From: Parcubacteria group bacterium Athens0416_74
GTDB taxonomy: Bacteria > Patescibacteriota > Minisyncoccia > Phycocordibacterales > UBA2100
Assembly (NCBI GenBank): GCA_007375785.1
Contig: VMEY01000003.1
Coordinates: 1-27,888 of the forward strand
DNA length: 27,888 nucleotides
Direction: 5' to 3'
Below, piece by piece: positions 8,138 through 16,215 of this stretch. The position numbers were made by a program, and so were the translations under genes. Below the pieces are notes generated by a model. That model did no database searches and was not told where the DNA came from. It was given only the letters and a program-made list of their open reading frames with translations. Position 1 is the stretch's first letter. Each line of letters starts with the position of its first letter.

Positions 8138-9175
8138 ATGAAAGCCGCGATTTTAGAGAATATTGACTCACCCTTGACTGTCGCGGACGTGGAGCTGACC
8201 GATCTCTCATTCGGGCAAGTGCTGGTGAAAGTCCTGGCCAGTGGCATATGTGGTGCGCAGCTATTGGAGATCGGCGGTCACAAAGGCAATGCAAAGTTCG
8301 TACCTCACCTACTCGGACACGAGGGGTGTGGGATTGTAGAGGACGTGGGCGTAGGCGTCACTCGCGTCAAGAAAGGCGACAAAGTGGTGATGCATTGGCG
8401 CAAGGGAGAGGGGATTGAATCTGACTTCCCATCGTATGTGTATAAAGGTAAGACGATAAAGAGCGGGAAAATAACGACCTTCAGCGAATACTCCATAGTG
8501 TCTGAGAATCGCGTCACGGCGGTCCCGCAGGATACGCCGAATGAGCTCTGCGCACTCCTTGGATGCGGCCTCTCGACGGCGCTCGGCACTATTAACGAAG
8601 AGGCCGAACTTAAATTCGGGGAAAGCATCATGATTGTGGGTGCGGGGGGGCTCGGGGTGAATCTAATAAAGGCCGCGAAACTTGCAAGTGCGTATCCTAT
8701 TATCGCCATCGACATTCACGACCACAAAAAAGAAGTGGCGCTGCAGCTTGGCGCCCATCTTTTTATCAATGCACAGAAAGAGAACATCGCGGATGCATTG
8801 CAAAAGGCATTTGGCATCCGCGAAGTAGACGTCGTCGTGGAGACCTCGGGCAATAAAACGGCGGTTGAGAGCACGCTACCTCTCCTTGCCGGTAGCGGAC
8901 GGTACATCATGGTCGGTCAGCCGAAGCCAGGTGAATCGATTGAACACGTGAATGCGCACCACATGTTCGGTGGGGAAGGTAAAATGATAAAAGCCACGCA
9001 GGGTGGCCAATTCTCTCCGAGCAAGGATATTCCGCGCTACGTACGTCTCCACAAGGCGGGCATCCTCAATATAGATAATGTGATAACGCATCGGATAACA
9101 CTCAGTGAGATCAACGACGCTATCGACCTTGTCCGCAATGGGCAGGCAAGCAGAATACTCATTGAGATGGCATAA
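8138..9175 (+). CDS. zinc-type medium-chain dehydrogenase (alcohol dehydrogenase family)
   Basis: NAD(P)-dependent oxidoreductase of 345 residues. Catalytic-zinc ligands by alignment to the family: Cys38 (SGICGAQ), His61-Glu62 (GHEGCG) and Cys143 in GCGLSTALG. The Rossmann motif is IVGAGGLG around 167-173. The four-cysteine structural zinc loop normally near residues 90-115 is absent; that stretch is HWRKGEGIESDFPSY with no Cys. First gene of a four-gene operon with E1 alpha, E1 beta and a heptose-type kinase, so the substrate is more likely a sugar or polyol intermediate than ethanol. The E1 alpha start follows the stop by 7 bp. Confidence 0.9.
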   Translation: MKAAILENIDSPLTVADVELTDLSFGQVLVKVLASGICGAQLLEIGGHKGNAKFVPHLLGHEGCGIVEDVGVGVTRVKKGDKVVMHWRKGEGIESDFPSYVYKGKTIKSGKITTFSEYSIVSENRVTAVPQDTPNELCALLGCGLSTALGTINEEAELKFGESIMIVGAGGLGVNLIKAAKLASAYPIIAIDIHDHKKEVALQLGAHLFINAQKENIADALQKAFGIREVDVVVETSGNKTAVESTLPLLAGSGRYIMVGQPKPGESIEHVNAHHMFGGEGKMIKATQGGQFSPSKDIPRYVRLHKAGILNIDNVITHRITLSEINDAIDLVRNGQASRILIEMA

Positions 9176-9182
9176 GACATAT

Positions 9183-10136
9183 ATGCATGCGACCCTCCTC
9201 AAAGCGTATAAAAAGATGTTTCTCATCCGTGCGGCTGAGCAGAAAATCGCCGACCATTATCTGAGAAATAAGATAATGAGTTTCGTGCACTTTTACGTCG
9301 GTCAGGAGGCCGTCGCCGTCGGTGTCGCAGACAGTCTCGGAAAGAGCGACAAGATGCTCGGGAACCACCGTTCCCACGGCCACTATCTTGCAAAGGGAGG
9401 CAATATGCGCGCCATGATGTGCGAATTGCTTGGGAAGGAAGCGGGCTCATCCCGAGGAAAAGGCGGTTCCATGCATATGATTGATACCTCGGTGAATTTT
9501 GTAGGATCGACCCCGATTCTTGCCGGTGTTGTGCCACTTGCGTGCGGTGTAGCATTTGAGCAGAAGTTCTACAAGAGAAAGAATATAACGGTCGCTTTTT
9601 TGGGCGACGGCGCATTTGAAGAAGGGGTCGTCTACGAGACGCTCAATCTAGCCGGGCTCTTCAGATTGCCGCTCCTTCTGGTGGTTGAGAACAATCTGTT
9701 CTCGGTGAACTCTCCTCTTACGGACAGACGTGCACGCGGGCACGATTCCAAAACAATTGTCGAGGGCTTTGGCGCGAAGTATATGCGTGCAGACGGCAAC
9801 AATTATCGTGATGTTGTTAAAAAGGCGTCCGCTCTGACGCGCTATCTCCGCGGAGGTTCGGGTCCTGCGGTGCTCGAATGTGTTACATATCGGCATATGG
9901 CTCATAGCGCACCAATCTTCGACGAAAGCTGCCGTGCAGAAGATGCGGCTGAAGTGCGCAAGGCAAAAGATTCCATTGCTCGCCTGCGGCGCGAGCTCAT
10001 AAAATCGGGAATTTCAGAGAAGACAATCGCGCGCACCGAGAAAAACATAGAACAAGGCGTCGAGAAAGACCTTGCGTATGCAATCGCCGCACCCCTGCCG
10101 AAGAAAGAGACACTTTTCACCGATTTGTATGTCTGA
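9183..10136 (+). CDS. thiamine-diphosphate dehydrogenase E1 component, alpha subunit
   Basis: 317 residues counted from ATG 9183, the start that matches the family (a longer frame from 9105 runs back into the dehydrogenase gene). The thiamine-diphosphate motif is GDGAFEEG at 141-148 with the closing NN at 170-171. RSHGHYLAKGG at 63-73 and RGKGGSMHM at 91-99 are hallmark E1 alpha segments of the pyruvate/acetoin/branched-chain type. It pairs with the next gene to form an alpha2-beta2 enzyme that decarboxylates a 2-oxo acid or moves a two-carbon unit. No E2 or E3 gene is nearby, so a complete oxidative complex is not supported by context. The last 8 bp overlap the beta subunit gene. Confidence 0.92.
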   Translation: MHATLLKAYKKMFLIRAAEQKIADHYLRNKIMSFVHFYVGQEAVAVGVADSLGKSDKMLGNHRSHGHYLAKGGNMRAMMCELLGKEAGSSRGKGGSMHMIDTSVNFVGSTPILAGVVPLACGVAFEQKFYKRKNITVAFLGDGAFEEGVVYETLNLAGLFRLPLLLVVENNLFSVNSPLTDRRARGHDSKTIVEGFGAKYMRADGNNYRDVVKKASALTRYLRGGSGPAVLECVTYRHMAHSAPIFDESCRAEDAAEVRKAKDSIARLRRELIKSGISEKTIARTEKNIEQGVEKDLAYAIAAPLPKKETLFTDLYV

Positions 10137-11163
10137 ACGAATACTCAAATACACAGAAGCTCTTCGAGAGGCCACGGACCAGGTAATGGCGCAGGATTCT
10201 TCAGTATGCGTGTTTGGCCTTGGTGTGACGTATAAAAATGGTGCAGACGGCACCACGGGCGGGTTGAAGCAAAAATACCCGACGCGCGTTTTCGATACGC
10301 CCGTCTCCGAGCATGCGGTGACCGGTATGGCGGTCGGGAGTGCCATCAGTGGCATGCGTCCCATCGTGCATCATGGGCGTGTCGAGTTCAGTCTTCTGGC
10401 AGCCGATCAGATGTTCACACAGGCGGCAAAATGGAACTATATGTTCGGGGGTAACCACCCTGTGCCGATAGTGATTCGCATCGCTGTGGGGAGACAGTGG
10501 GGCAATGGACCCCAGCACACGCAATCCCTCTATGGCATGTTCGGCTCAGTCTCGGGTCTCAAAGTCGTGATTCCGTCTTCTCCGCGCATGGCGAAGGGGC
10601 TGCTCATCGCCGCTGTTCGAGATCCCAATCCTGTGGTGATATTGGAGCCACGCTGGCTCTATGCCCTCAAGCAGCATGTACCGGAAGGAATCTATGTTGA
10701 GAATCTCGGCAAGGCACAGGTTGTGCAATCAGGGAAAGACATCACACTTGTCTCATATGGGGATGGTCTGGTATCTGCTCGCGAAGCGCTTTCTATTATC
10801 GGAGAAAAAGCGAGCGTCGAGCTCATCGACCTGGTAAGTATCAATCCCGTCGATCATGAAACCGTCATCGCGTCGGTCAGCAAAACGAAACGGCTTATGG
10901 TCGTAGACACCACACACGCATCCTTTGGTATTGGATCGGAGATTATCGCAGGTGCGGCGAAGGCGGGTGTTCTTTCCAGCGCTCCAGTGCACCTTTCGTG
11001 TCCAGATGTTCCATGCCCCACATCAACGGCACTTACAGAGGATTACTATCCGACGAAGGTGATCATCGCGACTACGATACTCAAGGCTATGGGAAAGGCG
11101 CCCATCGAACAAACGCTTTCTTTCGAAGAACTTCACCTTGCTCCGAGCATCACGCTTCCATGA
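10129..11163 (+). CDS. thiamine-diphosphate dehydrogenase E1 component, beta subunit
   Basis: 344 residues from ATG 10129 (MSERILKYTEALREATDQVM, the typical E1 beta start). RVFDTPVSEHAVTGMAVG at 53-70 contains the Glu (about 61) that activates the cofactor aminopyrimidine in this family. GPQHTQSLYGMF and GLKVVIPSSPRMAKGLL are further E1 beta signatures, and the C-terminal transketolase-like domain ends normally. Translation is coupled on both sides: it overlaps the alpha gene by 8 bp and the kinase by ATGA. The pair recalls AviB1/AviB2 of avilamycin biosynthesis, where an E1-like pair adds a two-carbon branch to a sugar; that parallel is from memory and the role here is inferred. Confidence 0.92.
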   Translation: MSERILKYTEALREATDQVMAQDSSVCVFGLGVTYKNGADGTTGGLKQKYPTRVFDTPVSEHAVTGMAVGSAISGMRPIVHHGRVEFSLLAADQMFTQAAKWNYMFGGNHPVPIVIRIAVGRQWGNGPQHTQSLYGMFGSVSGLKVVIPSSPRMAKGLLIAAVRDPNPVVILEPRWLYALKQHVPEGIYVENLGKAQVVQSGKDITLVSYGDGLVSAREALSIIGEKASVELIDLVSINPVDHETVIASVSKTKRLMVVDTTHASFGIGSEIIAGAAKAGVLSSAPVHLSCPDVPCPTSTALTEDYYPTKVIIATTILKAMGKAPIEQTLSFEELHLAPSITLP

Positions 11164-11927
11164 CGCGCAATACCTATAAAGAAAAAAGCATTCTTGTAAT
11201 CGGCGACAGTGCGCGCGATATTTTTGTTTATTGTAGCGCCGCCCGTCTTGCGCCCGATATTCCCATACCGGTCATACAGGTCGTCTCGCAATCGGAGAAC
11301 CCCGGTATGGCAAAGAACGTTGAGCGGAATATCAAGGCGCTTCACAAGCGTTGTGATATCATCACCAATAAAAATTGGCGAGATGTGACGAAGGTTCGCT
11401 ACATGCACGACAAGAGCAACCATGGATTTATCCGAGTTGATGCCGATGTTTCGGTAGACAGGATCGACGCAAAAAAGCTCCCGCTCAAGAAATACGACAT
11501 TATAGCGGTTTCAGACTACAACAAGGGGTTCCTCGCCGAAGAAGACATCGCGTATATATGCGCGCACCATCCACATGTTTTTGTCGACACAAAAAAGCCC
11601 GTTGGGAGCTGGCTCTCAAAGGCAGCGTATATCAAAATAAATAACTACGAGTACGAACGCTCGCTCCCGATCGCCAAGAGTGTTGTGCGTAAGATTATTC
11701 GTACTCACGGCGAGCATGGTGCAGAATTCCGAGGCAAACGCTATGCGGTGGATAAAGTAGAGGTGAAAGACGCGTCTGGCGCTGGAGACAGCTTCTTTGC
11801 GGCGCTTGTCGTCGAGTATGCGAAAAGTGGCAGCATTGAGCGCTCTATAGATTTTGCCAACAAGTGCGCATCGCGCGTCGTGCAGCGCAAAGGTGTTACG
11901 ACTATCCAGAAAGAGGATACGCAATAA
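11160..11927 (+). CDS. PfkB-family carbohydrate kinase, HldE kinase-domain type
   Basis: 255 residues from ATG 11160, overlapping the E1 beta stop. The N-terminus ILVIGDSARDIFVYCSAARL followed by PDIPIPVIQV and NPGMAKNVERNI matches the HldE/RfaE kinase pattern (GD-x2-D-x2-W/Y, APVPV, GGAANVA). SDYNKGFL at 118-125 and DASGAGDSF at 204-212 are the PfkB motifs; Asp210 is the expected catalytic base. It would phosphorylate C1 of heptose 7-phosphate, or a related sugar phosphate. It is about 60 residues shorter than usual for the HldE kinase domain, and the conserved GGxxN of the sugar site reads PGMAKN, so substrate change is possible. The nucleotidyltransferase half of HldE is encoded separately at 13979-14503 on the other strand. 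Confidence 0.85.
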   Translation: MTRNTYKEKSILVIGDSARDIFVYCSAARLAPDIPIPVIQVVSQSENPGMAKNVERNIKALHKRCDIITNKNWRDVTKVRYMHDKSNHGFIRVDADVSVDRIDAKKLPLKKYDIIAVSDYNKGFLAEEDIAYICAHHPHVFVDTKKPVGSWLSKAAYIKINNYEYERSLPIAKSVVRKIIRTHGEHGAEFRGKRYAVDKVEVKDASGAGDSFFAALVVEYAKSGSIERSIDFANKCASRVVQRKGVTTIQKEDTQ

Positions 11928-11932
11928 AATCC

Positions 11933-12304
11933 TTACCTTTGGGAGTCTCCTTTGCCGATTCGGTATGAATCGGATTCTTCGTGGGGCGTTGACACCTCAA
12001 GGACGATAGATTTTTCTTTTGCGTGGAGCTGATGAGGTGCCGCGGGAGGAATATGCACTACCGTACCGGGGCCTATCTGCTTGACTATCTTCCTGGCATT
12101 AGTGAGGTCGTAGTACCGAAGTTCGAGTTTCCCCTCGAGGACGTACCACGTCTCGTCTTTATTAAGGTGATAGTGGTCACTGAACGTCGCGCCCTTTTTA
12201 AAGTGCAGGAGCTTTCCGCAATACTTGGCGTTGTTGATAATCCATACCTCGGAACCCCATCCTTTGGGGTGGGTCTGCGGCTTCAAGATGCGTACTTTCG
12301 TCAT
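11933..12304 (-). CDS. small cupin, mannose-6-phosphate isomerase-like
   Basis: Single-domain cupin of 123 residues. Cupin motif 1 is HYHLNKDETWYVLEGKLEL (two His and a Glu that bind metal) and motif 2 is GTVVHIPPAAPHQL (third His). GSEVWIINNAKYCGKLL resembles the start of the C-terminal cupin of type II phosphomannose isomerases. It may isomerise or epimerise a sugar phosphate, but stand-alone cupins of this kind in glycan loci are often unassigned. Four bases separate its ATG from the stop of the FkbM methyltransferase, so the two form an operon. It is tail-to-tail with the kinase with 5 bp between stops. Confidence 0.82.
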   Translation of the reverse strand: MTKVRILKPQTHPKGWGSEVWIINNAKYCGKLLHFKKGATFSDHYHLNKDETWYVLEGKLELRYYDLTNARKIVKQIGPGTVVHIPPAAPHQLHAKEKSIVLEVSTPHEESDSYRIGKGDSQR

Positions 12305-12308
12305 AGAA

Positions 12309-13040
12309 TTAGCGGACCGCCGATAGGTATCTTTTATCGAGAAAGATTGAGTTTATATATGAATCCGCGAAAAGTACATACCCCTGCTCCTCAAGGTGCT
12401 TGTTCACTTCGGCGAGCTTTCTGATGTTGCCACTGTCATCATAGCGGGCCGTCTCAGCACATATGAGTTTGGGGCGCAGTCGTGTGTAATCGATAGAGCG
12501 AATGATTTCCATATCATATCCTTCCGTATCTATGGAAAGAATGTCTATTGCATTGCCGAGATACTTCTCCGCGATTTCTGCTATCGTCATGAGAGGAAGC
12601 TTGATGACCTCTTGGATTTCTTGATGACCATAGTGCTTGTCCTCAACGTATTTCCTTGCTTCCTCAGCTGAAAACGTCCCGAGTGGAGTCGAGCTCATCA
12701 CGTAGAAGTCGGCACTTTTTTGCGCAGATGCTGCCACTCCCGCATTGAGACAGACATCATATGGACGTTCTCTTTTGAGTACGCGCCAGAGAGCGGGATT
12801 TGGTTCGACACACACGCCACGCCCGCCTCGTCGATAGAAGAGGTACGTATTGCTATTAAGAATTGGGTGATTGGCTCCGACGTCTATGTATGTGGGTTTG
12901 TCGATCTTGAGTGCCGAGAGCGCGAGATTCATCAAGATATCTTCCCCGCATTGCGCATAGCTCTTCTTGTATTTTTGCTTTAGTCGGTATTTTACCCAAA
13001 GTACGTAATTCTCCCACGTGAGGTATTTTTGGAAGTTCAT
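12309..13040 (-). CDS. FkbM family methyltransferase
   Basis: About 243 residues from ATG 13040. The family markers are strong: SYAQCGEDIL near the N-terminus, IDVGANHP (SAM motif I), CVEPNP after beta2, and ILSIDTEGYDMEIIRSIDY, which carries the FkbM D-x-E-G pattern. It is probably a sugar O-methyltransferase of the glycan. Start: ATG 13040 lies exactly 7 nt downstream of a TACTAT -10, as in several neighbours. ATG 13049 overlaps that -10, although it has AGGA upstream. It forms an operon with the downstream cupin and is divergent from hldD. Confidence 0.88.
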   Translation of the reverse strand: MNFQKYLTWENYVLWVKYRLKQKYKKSYAQCGEDILMNLALSALKIDKPTYIDVGANHPILNSNTYLFYRRGGRGVCVEPNPALWRVLKRERPYDVCLNAGVAASAQKSADFYVMSSTPLGTFSAEEARKYVEDKHYGHQEIQEVIKLPLMTIAEIAEKYLGNAIDILSIDTEGYDMEIIRSIDYTRLRPKLICAETARYDDSGNIRKLAEVNKHLEEQGYVLFADSYINSIFLDKRYLSAVR

Positions 13041-13047
13041 TCCGAAC

Positions 13048-13053
13048 ATAGTA
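13048..13053 (-). promoter_or_regulatory. -10 element of the FkbM-cupin operon
   Basis: TACTAT on the minus strand, 7 nt before ATG 13040. The hexamer overlaps the alternative ATG at 13049. Predicted leaderless start. Confidence 0.5.
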
Positions 13054-13093
13054 CATCCTAAAGGCCCCCCGGAAAACAATGCCCGAGATTAGG

Positions 13094-13099
13094 TATACT
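13094..13099 (+). promoter_or_regulatory. -10 element of hldD
   Basis: TATACT, one mismatch from TATAAT, ends 7 nt before ATG 13107. No Shine-Dalgarno fits in the gap and no -35 is recognisable. Predicted leaderless start. Confidence 0.6.
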
Positions 13100-13106
13100 G
13101 CGGGAC

Positions 13107-14009
13107 ATGCGTGTACTCGTTACAGGGGCTACTGGTTTTGTGGGCTCGAATCTCGTGCTTGCACTCGAGGATGCCGGGCATGATGTCGTCGCCATTGGAA
13201 GTCGAGGCGAACAGGAACTCCCAGAGTTCCGGGGGAAACTTTTGTATCGGCACGGAGCCGACCTACCGCTCTCGGAAGTGGGCGACGTGGACATCCTCTT
13301 CCATCAGGGAGCAAACGCGGATACGAGCGTCAAAGACAGGGAGCAGATGTTCCGTGATAATCTTGAAACATCAAAGGTACTGTTCGCTTATGCGAGCAGT
13401 CACGGAGTAAAACATATTGTGTATGCATCCTCGACTGCTGTCTATGGAAATCTCCCCACGCCGTATAAAGAGTCCGGTCCAGTTGTGCCGCTTAATCCGT
13501 ATGCAGAGTCGAAGGCTGCGCTTGATGAGTATGCAATGGATTTTGCTTCGGAGTATCCCAATATTCGGGTCATCGGCCTACGCTACTGCAACGTGTACGG
13601 ACCACGGGAGAGCCACAAGGGGAAAATGGCAAGCATGATTCGTCAATTGGCGATGCAGATGCGAGAAGGGAATCCGCGTATTTTCAAGTGGGGAGAACAA
13701 GAACGCGAACATATCTATGTCAAAGATGTAGTACAAGCGAATATGCTTGCACTTAACGCAAGTGAGAGTGCAGTGCTCAACTGCTCAAGCGGAGACCCGA
13801 CGAGCTTCAACGAGCTCACACGAATCCTAAATGAGGTGATGGGCCTTGAGCGTGTGCCTGAGTACATCGACAACCCTTTTGAGGCCACGTATCAAAATCA
13901 CATTGCGTGCGATATTTCCCGCATCAATTCTGTGATTGGCTTCGTTCCGCAGTTTAGTGTTACCGCGGGGATAAAAGATTACCTTGATTCCGGTTTTTTG
14001 CTGCGCTGA
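13107..14009 (+). CDS. hldD: ADP-L-glycero-D-manno-heptose 6-epimerase-like SDR
   Basis: 300-residue extended short-chain dehydrogenase. The NAD site is GATGFVGS at 7-14 and the catalytic Tyr-x3-Lys is YAESK at 132-136, with SST before it at 108-110. Several segments match HldD more closely than other epimerases: LFHQGANADTS, NVYGPRESHKGKMAS at 162-176, EREHIYVKDV, and YIDNPFEATYQNHIACD near the C-terminus. HldD inverts C6 of ADP-heptose, the last step in making ADP-L-glycero-D-manno-heptose. With the kinase (11160) and nucleotidyltransferase (13979) this completes the late part of the route. Its 3' end overlaps that nucleotidyltransferase gene tail-to-tail by 31 bp. Confidence 0.85.
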   Translation: MRVLVTGATGFVGSNLVLALEDAGHDVVAIGSRGEQELPEFRGKLLYRHGADLPLSEVGDVDILFHQGANADTSVKDREQMFRDNLETSKVLFAYASSHGVKHIVYASSTAVYGNLPTPYKESGPVVPLNPYAESKAALDEYAMDFASEYPNIRVIGLRYCNVYGPRESHKGKMASMIRQLAMQMREGNPRIFKWGEQEREHIYVKDVVQANMLALNASESAVLNCSSGDPTSFNELTRILNEVMGLERVPEYIDNPFEATYQNHIACDISRINSVIGFVPQFSVTAGIKDYLDSGFLLR

Positions 14010-14503
14010 CCGTTGCGGATTCGCTCGATAAGTTTCGTGGTCGAACGCCGTCCAGTGTGCGGGAGAAGAATAATCTTGCCGCCGACGTGGTCCACGGCTG
14101 TCTTCTCGACGATTTGTTCAATGGCTCTATCAGAACCTTTTGCATGTATGTGTGGACGGAGTGTGTGTATCCAGGGGATGGGGGTGTCCGAGGAGAATAT
14201 GAAAACATAGTCGACACATTCAAGCGCCGCGACCATGAGTGCCCGCTCTTTCGCCTCAACGATGGGTCGCGTGGGACCTTTGTAACGCCGAACTGAGGCA
14301 TCGGAGTTTACCCCGACCATCAGAACATCCCCGAGTGATTTGGCACGCACGAGACTATCGACATGACCTGAATGCAGAAGGTCAAACGTGCCGTTCGTGG
14401 TTACAATCACTAGACCCCTCTTTCTAAGTTTAGAGGCAATCCGAACCGCCTCCTTCTGGGAGACTATTTTTCTCTTCAGCGTTTGAAGCGGACTCGCCTT
14501 CAT
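13979..14503 (-). CDS. HldE-type sugar nucleotidyltransferase (separate domain)
   Basis: 174 residues from ATG 14503. Motifs of the RfaE C-terminal domain are clear: NGTFDLLHSGHV at 37-48 with the HxGH nucleotide site, NSDASVRRYKGPTRPI at 66-81, ERALMVAALECVDYV, and GRRSTTKLIERI near the end. In bifunctional HldE this domain moves AMP onto heptose 1-phosphate; here it is a free-standing gene on the opposite strand from the kinase. ATG 14503 lies exactly 7 nt after TATGAT, while the ATG at 14515 lies inside that hexamer, so 14503 is preferred. Convergent with hldD, with overlapping 3' ends. Confidence 0.9.
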   Translation of the reverse strand: MKASPLQTLKRKIVSQKEAVRIASKLRKRGLVIVTTNGTFDLLHSGHVDSLVRAKSLGDVLMVGVNSDASVRRYKGPTRPIVEAKERALMVAALECVDYVFIFSSDTPIPWIHTLRPHIHAKGSDRAIEQIVEKTAVDHVGGKIILLPHTGRRSTTKLIERIRNGQRSKKPESR

Positions 14504-14510
14504 TGGGGCT

Positions 14511-14516
14511 ATCATA
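14511..14516 (-). promoter_or_regulatory. -10 element of the HldE-type nucleotidyltransferase gene
   Basis: TATGAT on the minus strand ends 7 nt before ATG 14503 and includes the ATG at 14515, which decides the start. Confidence 0.6.
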
Positions 14517-14534
14517 GCCCGCAGAGTAGCAGGA

Positions 14535-14543
14535 TGCTATAGT
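14535..14543 (+). promoter_or_regulatory. extended -10 promoter of the epimerase-GT2-methyltransferase operon
   Basis: TGCTATAGT is an extended -10 (TGn plus TATAGT at 14538-14543). It would start transcription near 14550, leaving a leader of about 22 nt before ATG 14572 without a clear Shine-Dalgarno. Confidence 0.5.
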
Positions 14544-14571
14544 GGCGACTTAAGAAGCATACGCCCAGTCC

Positions 14572-15543
14572 ATGTCTGATTTTTATACGGGAAAGAAAGT
14601 AGTAGTGACCGGGGGAGCCGGGTTCATTGGCAGTCATGTCGTCGAGATGCTTGTTGAGCGCGGAGCGAAAGTCACTGTGCCGCTGAGGAGCGGGACCAAA
14701 ACCGACTTTATTGAGCCCATACGTGACCGCATCACTCTCGTAGAGGCGGACTTAAAGGACAGGGCGAGCGTTGATTCTCTCATGCGCGGTCAGGAAATAG
14801 TGATGAATCTTGCTGCAGCCAAAGGCGGCGGCATTGCTAATAGCATGCAGCATCACGGCAGCCTTTTCCGTGACAACATGTCGCCGTTTCTCCAAGTGCT
14901 CGATTCTGCCCGAGAGGCGGGCGTGGAGCGCTTTCTTGTGGTGAGCTCTGCGTGCGTATATTCCAAGGATGCGAGGCAGCCGACACCTGAAGAAGATGGT
15001 TTCGTAGGCGTGCCCGAGGCGGCAAATGCCGGATACGGCTGGTCCAAGCGCATGGAGGAATATCTTGGCCAGGCATATGCACAGGAATTTGGGATGAAGA
15101 TTGCGATAGCACGTCCCTACAATGCATATGGTCCGCGCGACGATTTCTTTGCTGAATACAGCCATGTGATTCCGGGACTTATCAAGCGGATTCAAGCGGG
15201 TGAGAATCCTCTTGTCGTCTGGGGAAGCGGCAAACAGACACGCTCTTTTGTGTACGCAACCGATTTCGCGAGAGGGCTCCTCGAAGTATGTGAGAAATAC
15301 GCGGTAGCGGACCCGCTCAATATCGGGAGTGACGAAGAGATATCGATTGGTGATTTGGCGAGCCTGCTTATCGAGCTCTCGGGCAAAGATATCCCCGTGG
15401 TATTTGATACGACAAAGCCCGACGGACCCCTCCGTCGCAGCGCCGATACGACGAAAGCATTTGAGAAAATCGGGTTTCGCTCTGAGGTGAAGCTTCGTGA
15501 TGGGTTACAAAAATGCATCGAGTGGTACCGAGCACACCTATGA
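14572..15543 (+). CDS. NAD-dependent nucleotide-sugar epimerase/dehydratase
   Basis: Extended SDR of 323 residues. The cofactor motif is GGAGFIGS at about 15-22, SSACVYSKD carries the catalytic Ser, and YGWSK is the Tyr-x3-Lys pair. The C-terminal pattern GSGKQTRSFVYATD and KPDGPLRRSADTTKAF is shared by GDP-fucose synthase, GDP-mannose 3,5-epimerase and related enzymes; the SSAC-Y sequence leans toward the latter group. The exact substrate cannot be read from the sequence. First gene of an operon with a GT2 enzyme (ATGA overlap) and a C-methyltransferase. Confidence 0.88.
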   Translation: MSDFYTGKKVVVTGGAGFIGSHVVEMLVERGAKVTVPLRSGTKTDFIEPIRDRITLVEADLKDRASVDSLMRGQEIVMNLAAAKGGGIANSMQHHGSLFRDNMSPFLQVLDSAREAGVERFLVVSSACVYSKDARQPTPEEDGFVGVPEAANAGYGWSKRMEEYLGQAYAQEFGMKIAIARPYNAYGPRDDFFAEYSHVIPGLIKRIQAGENPLVVWGSGKQTRSFVYATDFARGLLEVCEKYAVADPLNIGSDEEISIGDLASLLIELSGKDIPVVFDTTKPDGPLRRSADTTKAFEKIGFRSEVKLRDGLQKCIEWYRAHL

Positions 15544-16211
15544 GTAGTGGAGTCACTCTTATCGCAGCGACGCTCAACGAGCTTGAGGCGGCACGTGTGG
15601 TGCTCCCCAAGCTCGACCGTACGTGGATTGATGAAATCATCGTCGTCGACGGCGGTTCGACCGACGGGACGGTGGAATTTTGCGAATCACATGGCTTTAC
15701 CGTACTTAGGCAGAAAGCACGTGGTTACGGCTCCGCGATGAAAGAAGCAGCCGAAGTGGCAAAAGGGGAATACATCATCGAGTTTCCCCCCGATGGAAAT
15801 TCCATGCCCGAGAAGGTGCCCGATGTCATCAAGAAGCTCAAAGAGGGATACGACTTGGTCATCGCATCGCGGTATAAAGATGGAGCAAAAAGTGACGACG
15901 ACGATTTCCTGACAGCAATCGGGAATTGGGGCTTTACATTCCTTACCAACCTACTTTTCTGGTCGTCGTACACCGATGTACTTGTTGGTTTTCGCGGCTA
16001 TCGAAAATCTGCGTATGAGAAATTGCATATGACTGACCCGGGGCTCGAATGGTCCATCCAGATGCCCATACAATTTCGTAAGAAGCGGATGCGCACGGCG
16101 GATATACCTGCTGACGAGCCCGCGCGCATAGGGGGAAAGAGGAAGATGCGCCCATTTCGGACGGGTCTTCGGATACTCAAGACATTGGTGAGGGAGCGGT
16201 GTATTGTATAG
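15540..16211 (+). CDS. GT2 family glycosyltransferase (dolichyl-phosphate mannose synthase-like)
   Basis: 223 residues from ATG 15540, which overlaps the epimerase stop. The GT-A fold start TLIAATLNELEAARVVLPKL and VDGGSTDGT are typical of GT2/DPM1 enzymes. The usual DxD is replaced by EFPPDGNSMPEKVPD, a variant in which the metal site reads Pro-Asp-Gly-Asn. FLTNLLFWSSYTDVLVGFRGY gives the acceptor-loop region. Such enzymes load a sugar onto polyprenyl phosphate to feed GT-C transferases such as the one at the left end of the window. A short basic C-terminal tail and no extra membrane domain are seen. Confidence 0.88.
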   Translation: MSSGVTLIAATLNELEAARVVLPKLDRTWIDEIIVVDGGSTDGTVEFCESHGFTVLRQKARGYGSAMKEAAEVAKGEYIIEFPPDGNSMPEKVPDVIKKLKEGYDLVIASRYKDGAKSDDDDFLTAIGNWGFTFLTNLLFWSSYTDVLVGFRGYRKSAYEKLHMTDPGLEWSIQMPIQFRKKRMRTADIPADEPARIGGKRKMRPFRTGLRILKTLVRERCIV

Positions 16212-16215
16212 ACCT

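Noticed and set aside
9105..9182. Upstream extension of the E1 alpha frame
   Set aside because: It lies inside the dehydrogenase gene; the E1 alpha family begins near the ATG at 9183.
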